Shown here: positions 1-9,188 of the stretch, one piece after another
How the letters are laid out: every line of letters begins with the position of its first letter
How positions within the stretch are numbered: position 1 is the first letter of the stretch
DNA from: Scatosoma sp045655705
Lineage (GTDB): Bacteria; Bacillota; Clostridia; Christensenellales; Borkfalkiaceae
Length of the DNA: 64,000 nt
Assembly: GCA_045655705.1 (NCBI GenBank)
Contig: JAZOPU010000119.1
Span: 1 to 64,000, forward strand
Direction of reading: 5' to 3'
Position numbers and translations under genes: made by a program
The notes under the pieces: model-generated
Databases searched by the model: none
What the model was told of the DNA's origin: nothing
The model's input: the letters and a program-made list of their open reading frames with translations, nothing else

Positions 1-2063
1 TTCGTATCGCTAATTTCTTTTATGCCTGCGCCTTCGTAAACGGTGGTATGCGTTGCATAATCATAGCGGTCAACCTTGTAGAAATATAAGGGGATTTCTT
101 TGTCGAATAAGATGGTAACCTTGTTTCCGTCATAGTGCAAAATTGGCGGATTTATGGTGGGATTTGTGAAGAAATGGCTTGTTTTCGTGGGAATACAGCT
201 TTTTTTGAATAATTCCGTAAAACGGTATTCCATGGGCGATTCTATCTCGGCAAGAGATAAGGTATGCGTGTCAGAATAACTGATTTTATCTATCGCAACT
301 TCTATAACGTTTTCAGGACGTTTGAAATCGGGGATATTCGTATACGCTTTGGATAAATATTCGTTGATATTGCATAAAAAGTTGCAAGGCATACCGCCAC
401 CCGTGTGCTCGATAAAGGCGTTATCGCGATTACCCAGCCAAACGCCCACGGTATCCAAGGTGGTGTAGGAAATAGCATAAGCATCGGTGTTGCCTTTATC
501 CGTTCCGACCGTGCCCGTTTTGCAAGCGATCGGCAAGTTTAACGCCCGCAATTTTTTTGCCGTGCCTGTTTTGACTGTCGTTTTTAGCATATCCGTCATA
601 AGATACGCACTGTCTTCGCTGAACGCGCGCTGAGAAACGGCGGGGTTTTGATATACACGCTTTCCGTTGATTTTGATTTGCGCGATAAAGCTACCTTTGG
701 TATACACGCCAGCGCAAGGCAAGGTAGAATAAGCACTGATAAGCTGTTGCATTGTGTAGCCGTTTTTCATACCGCCCAAGGCAAGGGATAAAGAAAGGTC
801 GTCTTTGTCTATCGTCAAGCCTACTTTTTGCGCGTATTGCTCGCATTTTTTCATTCCGAGTGTGTTTAGCGTTTTAACAGCGGGAATATTCAAGCTTTGC
901 GCCACGCATTCCCGCGCGCTCACATAGCCGTGATATTTTCCGTCGTAATTTTCAGGACTATAACCGCCGAAATTGATTGCTTCGTCCAAAATAGGCGTGG
1001 CGGGGGAAAGCACGTTTTCTTCGAGAGCAGGCGCATAGACGAATAACGGCTTTAATAGTGACCCGGGCAATCGTTTTGCGTTGTAAATGGTGGAATAACA
1101 AGCCTTAAAGCCGTGTGAAAGGTTGTCTAAACACATTGCGGTCACGTCCGTTTGCTTGTATTCTTGGCACGTGGTTTGTATGGCGTTTTGCAAATCTTCG
1201 TCTAAATAGGTATAAACTTCCACGTTTTCATAGGTAGGCAAGGAGTAGTTTTCTAAGAGCGTCATTAGTTCGTCGTAGACGTAATGCAAATAGCTGTTGT
1301 CCGATTGTAAATGGGGTGCTTGCGGGAGTGCTTTTTGCATTGCTTTATCCTTTTCTTGCGCCGTGATACTGCCGTTTTTGAGCATAGCGTTGAGTACGCA
1401 AAGCTTGCGTTTTTTGCAGTTTTCAGGATTTTTAAAAGGAGAATAATTGTTGGGGGATTTCACAATCCCTGCCAAAATAGCCGAATCGGCAAGATCAAGC
1501 GTTTCGGGCGTTTTTCCAAAATAAAAATCTGCCGCGCTGCGAAGTCCGAAACAGTTGTGTCCAAAATATATAATACGCAGATATTTTTCTAAAATCTCGT
1601 CTTTGGTATAGTTGTTTTCGAGTGCACGCGTTAATTTCCATTCTTTAAGCTTTCTTGTCAACGTTTTTTCTTGCGTTAAGTGCGTGTTTTTAATCAGTTG
1701 TTGGGAAATGGTGGACGCCCCTTCTTTAAAAGAACGGGATTTGAGATTATTCAGCGCGGCGCGGGCAATACGGCGTACGTCAAAGCCACCATGCAAATAA
1801 AAACGCTTGTCCTCCGTATCGATAAAGGCACTACGCGTATGTTTGGGGATTTCGCTTATGGAAAGAGTAGTGTCTTTAAAAAAGGCGTTCGCGGTAGGAT
1901 TACCCTTGTCGTTGTAAACGACGATTTTCGTGTTGGATAAGATAAGCTTTTCTTCGTCGAGCGTAGCGTCTTTTGTAACGGCAAAAAACACCCCGAGCAT
2001 AGCAAGGATGGTAAATGAAAAAAACAAAACGAGTAAACATACGATTTTTTTTAAGCTTTTCAT
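1..2063 (-). CDS. Class A penicillin-binding protein (PBP1A type), 3' end cut by window edge
   Basis: Bifunctional peptidoglycan polymerase anchored in the membrane: an N-terminal glycosyltransferase (GT51) extends glycan strands and a C-terminal transpeptidase cross-links them. Translating the minus strand from the ATG at 2063 gives a short basic N-terminus, one membrane helix (about residues 7-28), then the GT51 motif TEDKRFY (catalytic Glu about residue 84) followed by EGASTISQQL. The transpeptidase triad is present: SLLK (Ser about 335), SLN and KTGT (about 515). At least 687 residues are in the window and the frame is still open at base 1, so the C-terminus is missing. It is divergent from miaB across about 110 bp. 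No good Shine-Dalgarno precedes the ATG. Family assignment is secure; the individual PBP name is not. Confidence 0.93.
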   Translation of the reverse strand, partial: MKSLKKIVCLLVLFFSFTILAMLGVFFAVTKDATLDEEKLILSNTKIVVYNDKGNPTANAFFKDTTLSISEIPKHTRSAFIDTEDKRFYLHGGFDVRRIARAALNNLKSRSFKEGASTISQQLIKNTHLTQEKTLTRKLKEWKLTRALENNYTKDEILEKYLRIIYFGHNCFGLRSAADFYFGKTPETLDLADSAILAGIVKSPNNYSPFKNPENCKKRKLCVLNAMLKNGSITAQEKDKAMQKALPQAPHLQSDNSYLHYVYDELMTLLENYSLPTYENVEVYTYLDEDLQNAIQTTCQEYKQTDVTAMCLDNLSHGFKACYSTIYNAKRLPGSLLKPLFVYAPALEENVLSPATPILDEAINFGGYSPENYDGKYHGYVSARECVAQSLNIPAVKTLNTLGMKKCEQYAQKVGLTIDKDDLSLSLALGGMKNGYTMQQLISAYSTLPCAGVYTKGSFIAQIKINGKRVYQNPAVSQRAFSEDSAYLMTDMLKTTVKTGTAKKLRALNLPIACKTGTVGTDKGNTDAYAISYTTLDTVGVWLGNRDNAFIEHTGGGMPCNFLCNINEYLSKAYTNIPDFKRPENVIEVAIDKISYSDTHTLSLAEIESPMEYRFTELFKKSCIPTKTSHFFTNPTINPPILHYDGNKVTILFDKEIPLYFYKVDRYDYATHTTVYEGAGIKEISDT

Positions 2064-2128
2064 AACCACAGTATTCGTCTTTCTGCGTGTTTTTATCACA
2101 AAAAACACGGGCAAAAGCGTTGAAAGAC

Positions 2129-2157
2129 TTGATAAAAATAAAAAAAAAGTGTATAAT
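2129..2157 (+). promoter_or_regulatory. Sigma-A promoter for miaB
   Basis: TTGATA (2129-2134), 17-bp spacer, TATAAT (2152-2157). The expected transcription start is near 2164, only about 8 bases before the first possible miaB ATG. Confidence 0.75.
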
Positions 2158-2171
2158 GTAAGCAATATATT

Positions 2172-3512
2172 ATGCAAACTGGGATGAGTATGTCAAAACA
2201 CTATCATATCGTAACCTACGGCTGTCAAATGAACGTGCACGAATCGGAAAAAATTGCGGGCATTTTGCACGGTATGGGCTATGAAGAAACGAATGAAAAA
2301 GAGAATGCGGATATTATCGTTTTCAACACCTGCTGTATTCGTGAAAACGCGGAAAATCACGCCTTTGGCAATATCGGCGCACTCAAAAAATTAAAGAAAC
2401 AAAAACCCGAGCTTATCATTGCCGTCGGGGGGTGTATGACGCAGGAAAAAGGTAAGACGGAGATTTTAAAGAAAAAATTCCCGTTTATCGACGTAATGTT
2501 CGGTGCGCTCAATTTTGAGAACTTGGAAACGCTCATTCGGCGTAAGCAAGCGCAAAAGAAAAAGGTGATTGAAATACGCGACGAAGCCGCGGAGATTGCG
2601 GAAAACGTTACACCGTATCGCACGAGTTATCCAAACGCTTGGGTGAATATAACCTACGGTTGCAATAATTTTTGTTCCTATTGTATCGTTCCCTACGTGC
2701 GCGGGCGCGAGCGTTCTAGAAAACCTGAACATATCATACGGGAAGTGGAAACGTTGGTTGCGCAAGGGTATAAAGAAATCACGCTCCTTGGGCAAAACGT
2801 CAATTCCTACGGCGCGGACGGGAGCACGGGTATGACGTTTGCCCAGCTTTTAGACAAGGTGGCGAGTATCGACGGGAAATTTCGCGTACGTTTTATGACC
2901 AGCCACCCCAAAGATTTCAACGAAGACGTCGTTAAGGTTATGCAAAAACACCGCAAGATATGCAGGCTCGTGCATTTGCCCGTACAATCGGGCTCGAACG
3001 CTATTTTGCAGGCAATGAACCGTCGGTATACCAGGGAAAAATACTTGCAGGAAATACGAATGCTCAAACAAGTGCTTCCCGAAGCGGAGGTTACGACGGA
3101 TATAATCGTCGGTTTTCCCGGGGAAACGGAAGAAGATTATTTGCAAACGGAAGATCTCGTACGGCAGGTAGATTTTGCTTCGGCGTTCACGTTCGTATAT
3201 TCCAAGCGCGAAGGCACGAAAGCAGCTTTAATGCAAAACCAAATCCCGCCCGACGTACAAAAAGACAGGATTATGCGGCTTGTGGAGCTTGTAAACGCGC
3301 AAACCCGTAAAAAATCGGAGAGATATTTGGGCAAAGAAGTGGAAATTTTGTGCGAAGATTACGACGAGAAAAAGGGCTTGTATATGGGACGCGACGAGCT
3401 GGGCAGAATGGGATATTTTAAGTCGGATATAAACAAAGTGGGCGAGTTTGTCGTCTTGAAAATTACCGAAGCGAACGGCATTTCCTTATACGGCGAAGAA
3501 GTGTCGAAATAA
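2172..3512 (+). CDS. miaB: tRNA-2-methylthio-N6-dimethylallyladenosine synthase MiaB
   Basis: Radical-SAM methylthiotransferase that adds the methylthio group to i6A37 of tRNAs reading UNN codons; MiaA, encoded downstream at 8233-9132, makes the i6A substrate. Domains in order: an N-terminal UPF0004 domain with its cluster cysteines (YGCQMNVHESE near the start, FNTCCIRENAE, GGCMTQEKG), then the radical-SAM CxxxCxxC (CNNFCSYC), and a C-terminal TRAM domain. About 446 residues, normal for the family. In-frame ATGs lie at 2172, 2184 and 2190, none with a convincing ribosome-binding site; the promoter at 2129-2157 predicts a transcript starting about 2164, so the leader is very short whichever is used. 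First gene of a miaB-mutS-mutL-miaA run. Confidence 0.95.
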   Translation: MQTGMSMSKHYHIVTYGCQMNVHESEKIAGILHGMGYEETNEKENADIIVFNTCCIRENAENHAFGNIGALKKLKKQKPELIIAVGGCMTQEKGKTEILKKKFPFIDVMFGALNFENLETLIRRKQAQKKKVIEIRDEAAEIAENVTPYRTSYPNAWVNITYGCNNFCSYCIVPYVRGRERSRKPEHIIREVETLVAQGYKEITLLGQNVNSYGADGSTGMTFAQLLDKVASIDGKFRVRFMTSHPKDFNEDVVKVMQKHRKICRLVHLPVQSGSNAILQAMNRRYTREKYLQEIRMLKQVLPEAEVTTDIIVGFPGETEEDYLQTEDLVRQVDFASAFTFVYSKREGTKAALMQNQIPPDVQKDRIMRLVELVNAQTRKKSERYLGKEVEILCEDYDEKKGLYMGRDELGRMGYFKSDINKVGEFVVLKITEANGISLYGEEVSK

Positions 3513-3531
3513 AAAACGAAAGGTGAGATAT

Positions 3532-6144
3532 ATGGCGGAAAAGAAAAAAGAGCTGTCAGCAATGATGAAACACTATCTTTCCATGAAAGAAAAATATAAA
3601 GATTGCGTGCTTTTCTACCGTCTCGGGGATTTTTACGAGATGTTTTTTGAAGATGCGGTGGAAGTATCCAAACTACTCGATTTAACGCTTACGGGCAAGG
3701 AATGTGGCTTGGACGAGCGTGCGCCGATGTGTGGAATTCCTTATCACGCGGCGGATGGTTACGTGGCAAAGCTCGTATCGCTTGGCAAGAAAGTTGCAAT
3801 CTGCGAACAAATATCCGATCCCAAAACGTCGGGTAAAAATCTCGTGGAGCGTGACGTCGTGCGGATTGTGTCGGCAGGAACGGTCATTGAAGAAGAGTTT
3901 TTAGACGCGAGCAAAAGCAACTACGTAGCCTGTGCGTTCAAAGCGCAAGAAAGCGTTGCGCTCGCCTGGACGGATATCACGACGGGTGAGTTTTTTGCTT
4001 CGGAATTTAAAGGCAAAAACGCCATGGTAGAAGCGGTGAGCGAACTTTTAAAAATGTCCGTAGCCGAAGTCATTTGCAACGAAGATATGCTAATCCAAAG
4101 CCGTGAAATCAAGGAAATTCAACACGGTCTTTTACCGCCGTTTTCCTGTTATATGCCTTGGGCGTTTAACGTAAAGCACGCGGAAAGCAATCTTTTGCAA
4201 CAGTTTAAAACGTCGTCTTTGGCGGCGTTTGGGATTTCCGCGTTTGAGAATATGATTTCCGCGGCGGGGGCTCTCGTGGAATATTTGCGCGAAACGCAAA
4301 AACACGCGCTGGCAAATATAACCGGTATAAAGCTTATCGATCGCGAAGAATATATGCAACTCGATTCTATTGCCGTGAAAAACCTTGAACTTGTGAAAAA
4401 TAACGCCGAAGGAAAGCCGTACGGCTCGTTGCTTTGGGTGCTTAATAAAACGAAAACGGGTATGGGCGCAAGACTTTTGCATCGAATGATACTCTCCCCG
4501 CTTCGTTCTATCTCCGAAATCCATGCCCGCCAAGACGCGGTGGAAGAGCTCTTAAACGCTGCCGCCGTTCGTGCGGAGCTTGCGGAAACGTTAGATTTGA
4601 TCGGGGACGTGGAACGGCTGGTGGGGAAAATTTCCAACGGCAATTTTAACCCGAAAAACTGTTTACAATTGGCAACTTCACTCACCGCGCTCCCCAAGGT
4701 GCAGTTCCACCTTGCTGGGTTTACGTCTGCATTGCTCCAAGATATAAACACAAAAATACCCGATATGCACGAGCTTGCCGAGCTTTTGACAATGGCGATT
4801 AACCCCGAAGCTTCGACGGTTATGAAAGACGGCGGATATATTCGGGAAGGTTTTAATAGCGAGCTTGACGAGCTTCGCGATATCAACAACACTGCGAAAA
4901 AATTCATTGAAGAATTGGAAATATCCGAAAGGGAAAGAACGGGTATTCGTACCTTAAAAACGGGTTATAACCGCGTTTTTGGTTATTTTATCGAAATTAG
5001 TAATTCCTTTAAAGATAAAGTACCTGCGGAATATATCCGTAAACAAACGCTCACGACGGGCGAACGGTATATCACCGAAGAGTTGAAAGCATTTGAAGAA
5101 AAGGTTTTGACAAGTAGCGAAAGGGCGTTGCAAATCGAAACGGCAATTTATGAAAAACTGCTCTTAATTCTCACAGAAAACATTGATAACTTACAACAAA
5201 TCGCAAACGCATTATCCTTGCTCGATTGTTTGGTTTCGTTTGCAACGGTGGCAAAAGAACGTAAATACGCTCGACCTTGTGTTGTGGAAGCGGGAAATGC
5301 TTTCACGATCACGGAAGGACGGCACCCTGTTGTGGAAGCGATATCCAAAGAACGTTTCGTGCCCAACGATACGATTTTGGATAATGGTGAAAACCGTTGT
5401 ATGATTATCACGGGGCCGAATATGGCGGGTAAAAGCACGTATATGCGCCAAGTTGCGTTGATTTCGGTTATGGCGCAAATAGGCTCGTTCGTGCCCGCGA
5501 AAACCGCGCAAATTCCCATTGTGGATCGGATTTTTACGCGGGTGGGTGCAAGTGATAATTTGATTTTCGATCAAAGTACGTTTATGGTGGAAATGACGGA
5601 AGTAGCGTCTATTCTTTTGCGTGCAACGGCAAATAGTTTGCTCGTTTTAGACGAAGTGGGCAGGGGAACGAGTACGTACGACGGACTTTCCATTGCTTGG
5701 GCGGTGATTGAATTTTTAACGAAAAATATCCAAGCAAAAACGCTTTTTTCTACGCATTACCACGAATTGACGGAGCTTGAAAATTCCTTGGACGGCGTTA
5801 AGAATTATAAAGTTACGGTGCGTGAGTTAAACGGTGCGGTCGTATTTTTAAGAAAGATCGTGCGCGGGGGCGCAAACCGTAGCTTTGGTATCGAAGTGGC
5901 GGCGCTTGCAGGCGTACCGCAAACGGTTACAACGCGCGCAAAAAATATCTTAAAGGCTTTGGAAAAGAACGATTTGCTTTCGGGAAAACGGAAAATTTCG
6001 GAAATGGAAGTGGAAGAAGAACAAAAACGTCCGCTTTGCGAAGTAGAACGTATTCTCGCGGATACCGATTTGAATACGTTATCGCCTATGCAGGCGCTTA
6101 TGCTACTCAACGATTTAAAAGAAAAAATCCATTCGGAGAACTGA
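3532..6144 (+). CDS. mutS: DNA mismatch repair protein MutS
   Basis: Mismatch-recognition ATPase that starts methyl-independent mismatch repair with MutL. The N-terminal mismatch-binding domain carries the Phe-x-Glu motif in GDFYEMFFEDA (about residues 32-42); the C-terminal ABC-type ATPase has Walker A GPNMAGKST (about 627) and Walker B/signature LVLDEVGRGTSTYDG (about 700-715). 870 residues, full length. The ATG at 3532 is chosen because AAAGGTGAG lies just upstream; a GTG nine bases earlier is in frame but would overlap that ribosome-binding site. It lies 19 bp after miaB and one base before mutL, so co-transcription is likely. Confidence 0.97.
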   Translation: MAEKKKELSAMMKHYLSMKEKYKDCVLFYRLGDFYEMFFEDAVEVSKLLDLTLTGKECGLDERAPMCGIPYHAADGYVAKLVSLGKKVAICEQISDPKTSGKNLVERDVVRIVSAGTVIEEEFLDASKSNYVACAFKAQESVALAWTDITTGEFFASEFKGKNAMVEAVSELLKMSVAEVICNEDMLIQSREIKEIQHGLLPPFSCYMPWAFNVKHAESNLLQQFKTSSLAAFGISAFENMISAAGALVEYLRETQKHALANITGIKLIDREEYMQLDSIAVKNLELVKNNAEGKPYGSLLWVLNKTKTGMGARLLHRMILSPLRSISEIHARQDAVEELLNAAAVRAELAETLDLIGDVERLVGKISNGNFNPKNCLQLATSLTALPKVQFHLAGFTSALLQDINTKIPDMHELAELLTMAINPEASTVMKDGGYIREGFNSELDELRDINNTAKKFIEELEISERERTGIRTLKTGYNRVFGYFIEISNSFKDKVPAEYIRKQTLTTGERYITEELKAFEEKVLTSSERALQIETAIYEKLLLILTENIDNLQQIANALSLLDCLVSFATVAKERKYARPCVVEAGNAFTITEGRHPVVEAISKERFVPNDTILDNGENRCMIITGPNMAGKSTYMRQVALISVMAQIGSFVPAKTAQIPIVDRIFTRVGASDNLIFDQSTFMVEMTEVASILLRATANSLLVLDEVGRGTSTYDGLSIAWAVIEFLTKNIQAKTLFSTHYHELTELENSLDGVKNYKVTVRELNGAVVFLRKIVRGGANRSFGIEVAALAGVPQTVTTRAKNILKALEKNDLLSGKRKISEMEVEEEQKRPLCEVERILADTDLNTLSPMQALMLLNDLKEKIHSEN

Positions 6145-6145
6145 T

Positions 6146-8236
6146 ATGTCCAAGATAAATATATTATCCCCCGCGGTGTTTAACCGTATTGCGGCAGGTG
6201 AAGTGGTAGAACGCCCGTATTCGGTGGTCAAAGAACTCGTTGAAAACGCAATCGACGCGGGCGCAACGGAAATTCAAATTTATATAGAAAAAGGCGGTAA
6301 ACAGCTTATTCGCGTCGTGGATAACGGTTGCGGGATCGAACGCGACGATTTGCACGCGGCGTATCTTCCGCATGCAACGAGTAAAATTAGCAAAGCGGAC
6401 GACCTTTTTGCAATCACTACGCTTGGGTTTAGGGGGGAAGCGGTTGCTTCGATTGCTTCCGTTTCTAAAATGAATATCATTTCAAAAACGGAAAACGGAA
6501 AATGCTATTCGCTTCGTTGCGACGGCGGGGAAATGGGTGAAATTCGTGAAAACGCCACAACGCAAAGGGGTACGGAAGTGTGCGTGGAAATGCTTTTTTA
6601 CAACACGCCCGTACGCTTGGATTTTTTGAAAAATGATAAATCGGAAGAAGCGGATATCACCGGCTTTGTATCCCGTTTTATTCTCTGCCGATCGGATATC
6701 GCGTTTACTTACTACGTAAACGATAAAAAGGTTTTGCAATCGTTTGGAGAAGGCGACGAAGACGCTTTCCGCTGTGTATACGGACAGGCAACGATGCGTG
6801 AATGCTTGAAAATCAACGCTGAAAAACACGGAATACGCATTCGCGGGTATATCGGAAATCAAAACTTTTTTAAAGGGAATAAGACATATCAAAACGTGTT
6901 TATCAACGGTAGATACGTTTTAAACAATACGATCACTTCCGCAATTATGGGCGCGTATCGAGATTATCTTATGAAACGGCAATATCCTTTTTGCGTTTTG
7001 CATATCGATATGCCGACGGAAATCGTGGACGTGAACGTGCACCCCAATAAAACGGACGTGCGTTTTATGGACAATCAAATGATATACGGGTGTATTTATT
7101 CGGTACTTTCTTCCGTGCTTGACGGTACGGCGAAGGCGGTGGAATACGTTGAAGAAATGCCAAAACTGCAAGAAACACAAACGGTTGTTCCAAAGCCTGA
7201 AAAGAAAATAGAGCCGATAAAAAGTATTTCCGAGTCCATTTTATCGCAAGAAGAAACCGCCGCGGAAGTTCTTAAAGAGCAAAAAGGCGAGCAGGTGTTT
7301 GCCGAGCCGACTATGACCTATGAACAAGCGCAAAAAGAAATGAATTCTTACCGTGCGCTGTTTAAAGACGTGTTAAACGAGAATAAAAAGGGTTATATTC
7401 CTATGTCGGAGATAGGCGAGTTTGACAAATCGCAAATCGTGCGTGGCAGTATGCAACCGCCGTCCGTTATGCCCCGTCGCATAAAGAACGCGGAAAAGCT
7501 TTTGGAAAAATTCCCCGATACGCCCTATGATCCCGTCATGTTAGAATTTAACGATCCCAACTATGAAATGCACACCGTGCCTATGCGCGACCGTTTTGCG
7601 GAAAATAAATTGTATTTGGAAAGTTTGGATAAACAACGTGCCGAGCAGGGCAAGATTGCCGTGGATGAGTGCGTATACGCGGGAAAGCTTTTCAATACGT
7701 ATTTGATGTATGAATATAACGACGACGTGTATATTATCGATCAACACGCGGCGCACGAACGCTTGATTTTTGACAGTTTAAAAGCGCAAATGCAAGCGCG
7801 TGAAGTGGCGCGCCAGCCTATGCTCGTGCCCTTTCAAATCCGTTTAAATGCTTTTGAGGCCACGTTTATTCGTGAACATATCGACGATTTGTGGGATATG
7901 GGCTTTAAATTGCGCGATTGGGGGGAAACGGGTTTTGAAGTGTATGAAATACCCGTAGATCTTCGTGATATCGATTTAAATAAGTTTTTCAACGAAGTTT
8001 TAAGTGACGTAAACGGTTATCGCGCGATTAAATTAGAAGATATTTTAAAAGACAAGCTCGCTTCCGTGGCTTGTAAAGCGGCGGTGAAAGGCGGTATGGA
8101 TATCACGCGCAAAGAAGTGGAAGAACTGCTTTCCAAAATGCAAGGCGATATGACTTTGAAATGCCCGCACGGGCGCCCCGTCGTTGTAAAAATGACGAAA
8201 AAACAAATAGAAAAAATGTTTAAGAGGATCGTATGA
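6146..8236 (+). CDS. mutL: DNA mismatch repair protein MutL
   Basis: GHKL ATPase that couples MutS to strand removal. N-terminal motifs are intact: ELVENAIDAGA, VVDNGCGI, ATSKI and GFRGEA. After an acidic linker the C-terminal domain carries the nicking-endonuclease motif DQHAAHERLIFD (about residues 531-542) plus ACKAAVKGG and CPHGRPVV, the signatures of endonuclease-type MutL found in bacteria lacking MutH. The last acidic position of DQHA(x)2E(x)4E is Asp rather than Glu. 696 residues. It follows mutS by one base and overlaps miaA by four (ATGA), so translation is probably coupled. Confidence 0.97.
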   Translation: MSKINILSPAVFNRIAAGEVVERPYSVVKELVENAIDAGATEIQIYIEKGGKQLIRVVDNGCGIERDDLHAAYLPHATSKISKADDLFAITTLGFRGEAVASIASVSKMNIISKTENGKCYSLRCDGGEMGEIRENATTQRGTEVCVEMLFYNTPVRLDFLKNDKSEEADITGFVSRFILCRSDIAFTYYVNDKKVLQSFGEGDEDAFRCVYGQATMRECLKINAEKHGIRIRGYIGNQNFFKGNKTYQNVFINGRYVLNNTITSAIMGAYRDYLMKRQYPFCVLHIDMPTEIVDVNVHPNKTDVRFMDNQMIYGCIYSVLSSVLDGTAKAVEYVEEMPKLQETQTVVPKPEKKIEPIKSISESILSQEETAAEVLKEQKGEQVFAEPTMTYEQAQKEMNSYRALFKDVLNENKKGYIPMSEIGEFDKSQIVRGSMQPPSVMPRRIKNAEKLLEKFPDTPYDPVMLEFNDPNYEMHTVPMRDRFAENKLYLESLDKQRAEQGKIAVDECVYAGKLFNTYLMYEYNDDVYIIDQHAAHERLIFDSLKAQMQAREVARQPMLVPFQIRLNAFEATFIREHIDDLWDMGFKLRDWGETGFEVYEIPVDLRDIDLNKFFNEVLSDVNGYRAIKLEDILKDKLASVACKAAVKGGMDITRKEVEELLSKMQGDMTLKCPHGRPVVVKMTKKQIEKMFKRIV

Positions 8237-9132
8237 GCGGAAAAGTACTCGTCGTTTGCGGCCCGACGGCTTCGGGAAAAACGGCTTTGGCTGTGCAGTG
8301 CGCAAAACGCTTGCAAACGGAAATTATTTCCGCGGATTCTATGCTTGTCTATCAAGACCTAAATATTGGCACGGCAAAACCCGACGAAGCGGAAATGGAC
8401 GGCGTAAAGCATCACATGATCGACGTGGTTTCGCCCTTTGACAGCTTTTCCGTAAGTGATTATGAAAAAGCTGCGTTGCCCATTTTAGAAGATTTGTTAT
8501 CTCGCGGGAAAACGCCCGTTGTTTGCGGCGGTACGGGTTTTTACGTGAACGCGCTTTTATATAAAAGTCAATTTGGAAACGTGGGCGCAAACGCGGAAAT
8601 TCGTGAAAAATACGAGCGAATATACAAAGAACAGGGCGGGAAATATTTGCACGAATTACTGCAAAAGGTGGATTTAGAAAGTGCAAACAAACTGCACGAA
8701 AACGACGTGAAACGGGTTATTCGTGCGTTGGAAATCTACGAGCTGACTGGAAAACCAAAATCAATGCAACAAGATAAGCAAATTCCGCGCTTTGATTTTG
8801 TGGCAGTTTCCATTGCGCACGATAGACAAACGCTGTATGAGCGTATCAATAGGCGCGTGGACGAAATGTTTGAACGCGGTCTTTTGCAAGAAGTGCAGGG
8901 TTTAATTTTCCGTGGCGTTTTAAAAACGTCGCAATGTATGCAAGGTATCGGTTATAAAGAAATCGTCGAAGGATTAGAAACAGGCAACAGCATAGACGAA
9001 ATTAAAGAACTTATCAAAAAGAATACGCGAAACTATGCAAAACGTCAGGAAACATTTTTTAAGCGAATGGACAACCGAATTTGCCTGAATCCGCGGGATA
9101 TTATGATAGACGAAGTATTAAAAATCCTTTAA
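8233..9132 (+). CDS. miaA: tRNA dimethylallyltransferase MiaA
   Basis: Transfers dimethylallyl from DMAPP to A37 of UNN-decoding tRNAs, producing the substrate of MiaB (2172-3512). The P-loop GPTASGKTALA is at about residues 9-19, followed by SADSMLVYQDLNIGTAKP and the GGTGFYVNALL motif. 299 residues, typical length. Starts inside the mutL stop codon (ATGA overlap). In Bacillus and many clostridia hfq follows miaA; here the 56 bases to the next gene hold no hfq. Confidence 0.96.
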   Translation: MSGKVLVVCGPTASGKTALAVQCAKRLQTEIISADSMLVYQDLNIGTAKPDEAEMDGVKHHMIDVVSPFDSFSVSDYEKAALPILEDLLSRGKTPVVCGGTGFYVNALLYKSQFGNVGANAEIREKYERIYKEQGGKYLHELLQKVDLESANKLHENDVKRVIRALEIYELTGKPKSMQQDKQIPRFDFVAVSIAHDRQTLYERINRRVDEMFERGLLQEVQGLIFRGVLKTSQCMQGIGYKEIVEGLETGNSIDEIKELIKKNTRNYAKRQETFFKRMDNRICLNPRDIMIDEVLKIL

Positions 9133-9143
9133 AACAAACGAGT

Positions 9144-9174
9144 TATGTCACACATAATACCTATGTATGGCATA
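9144..9174 (+). repeat. Imperfect palindrome, copy 1
   Basis: Two 13-base arms (9144-9156 and 9162-9174, 11 of 13 complementary, the other two able to form G-U pairs) flank the centre ATACC. A related 31-base element with the same centre lies inside a coding sequence at 36143-36173; 24 of 31 positions match. This copy fills the gap between miaA and the next start. Confidence 0.5.
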
Positions 9175-9188
9175 ATAATGGAGAAAAT

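Noticed and set aside
4149..4907. 252-codon open frame on the minus strand
   Set aside because: It is opposite mutS and has a serine-rich shadow product without motifs.
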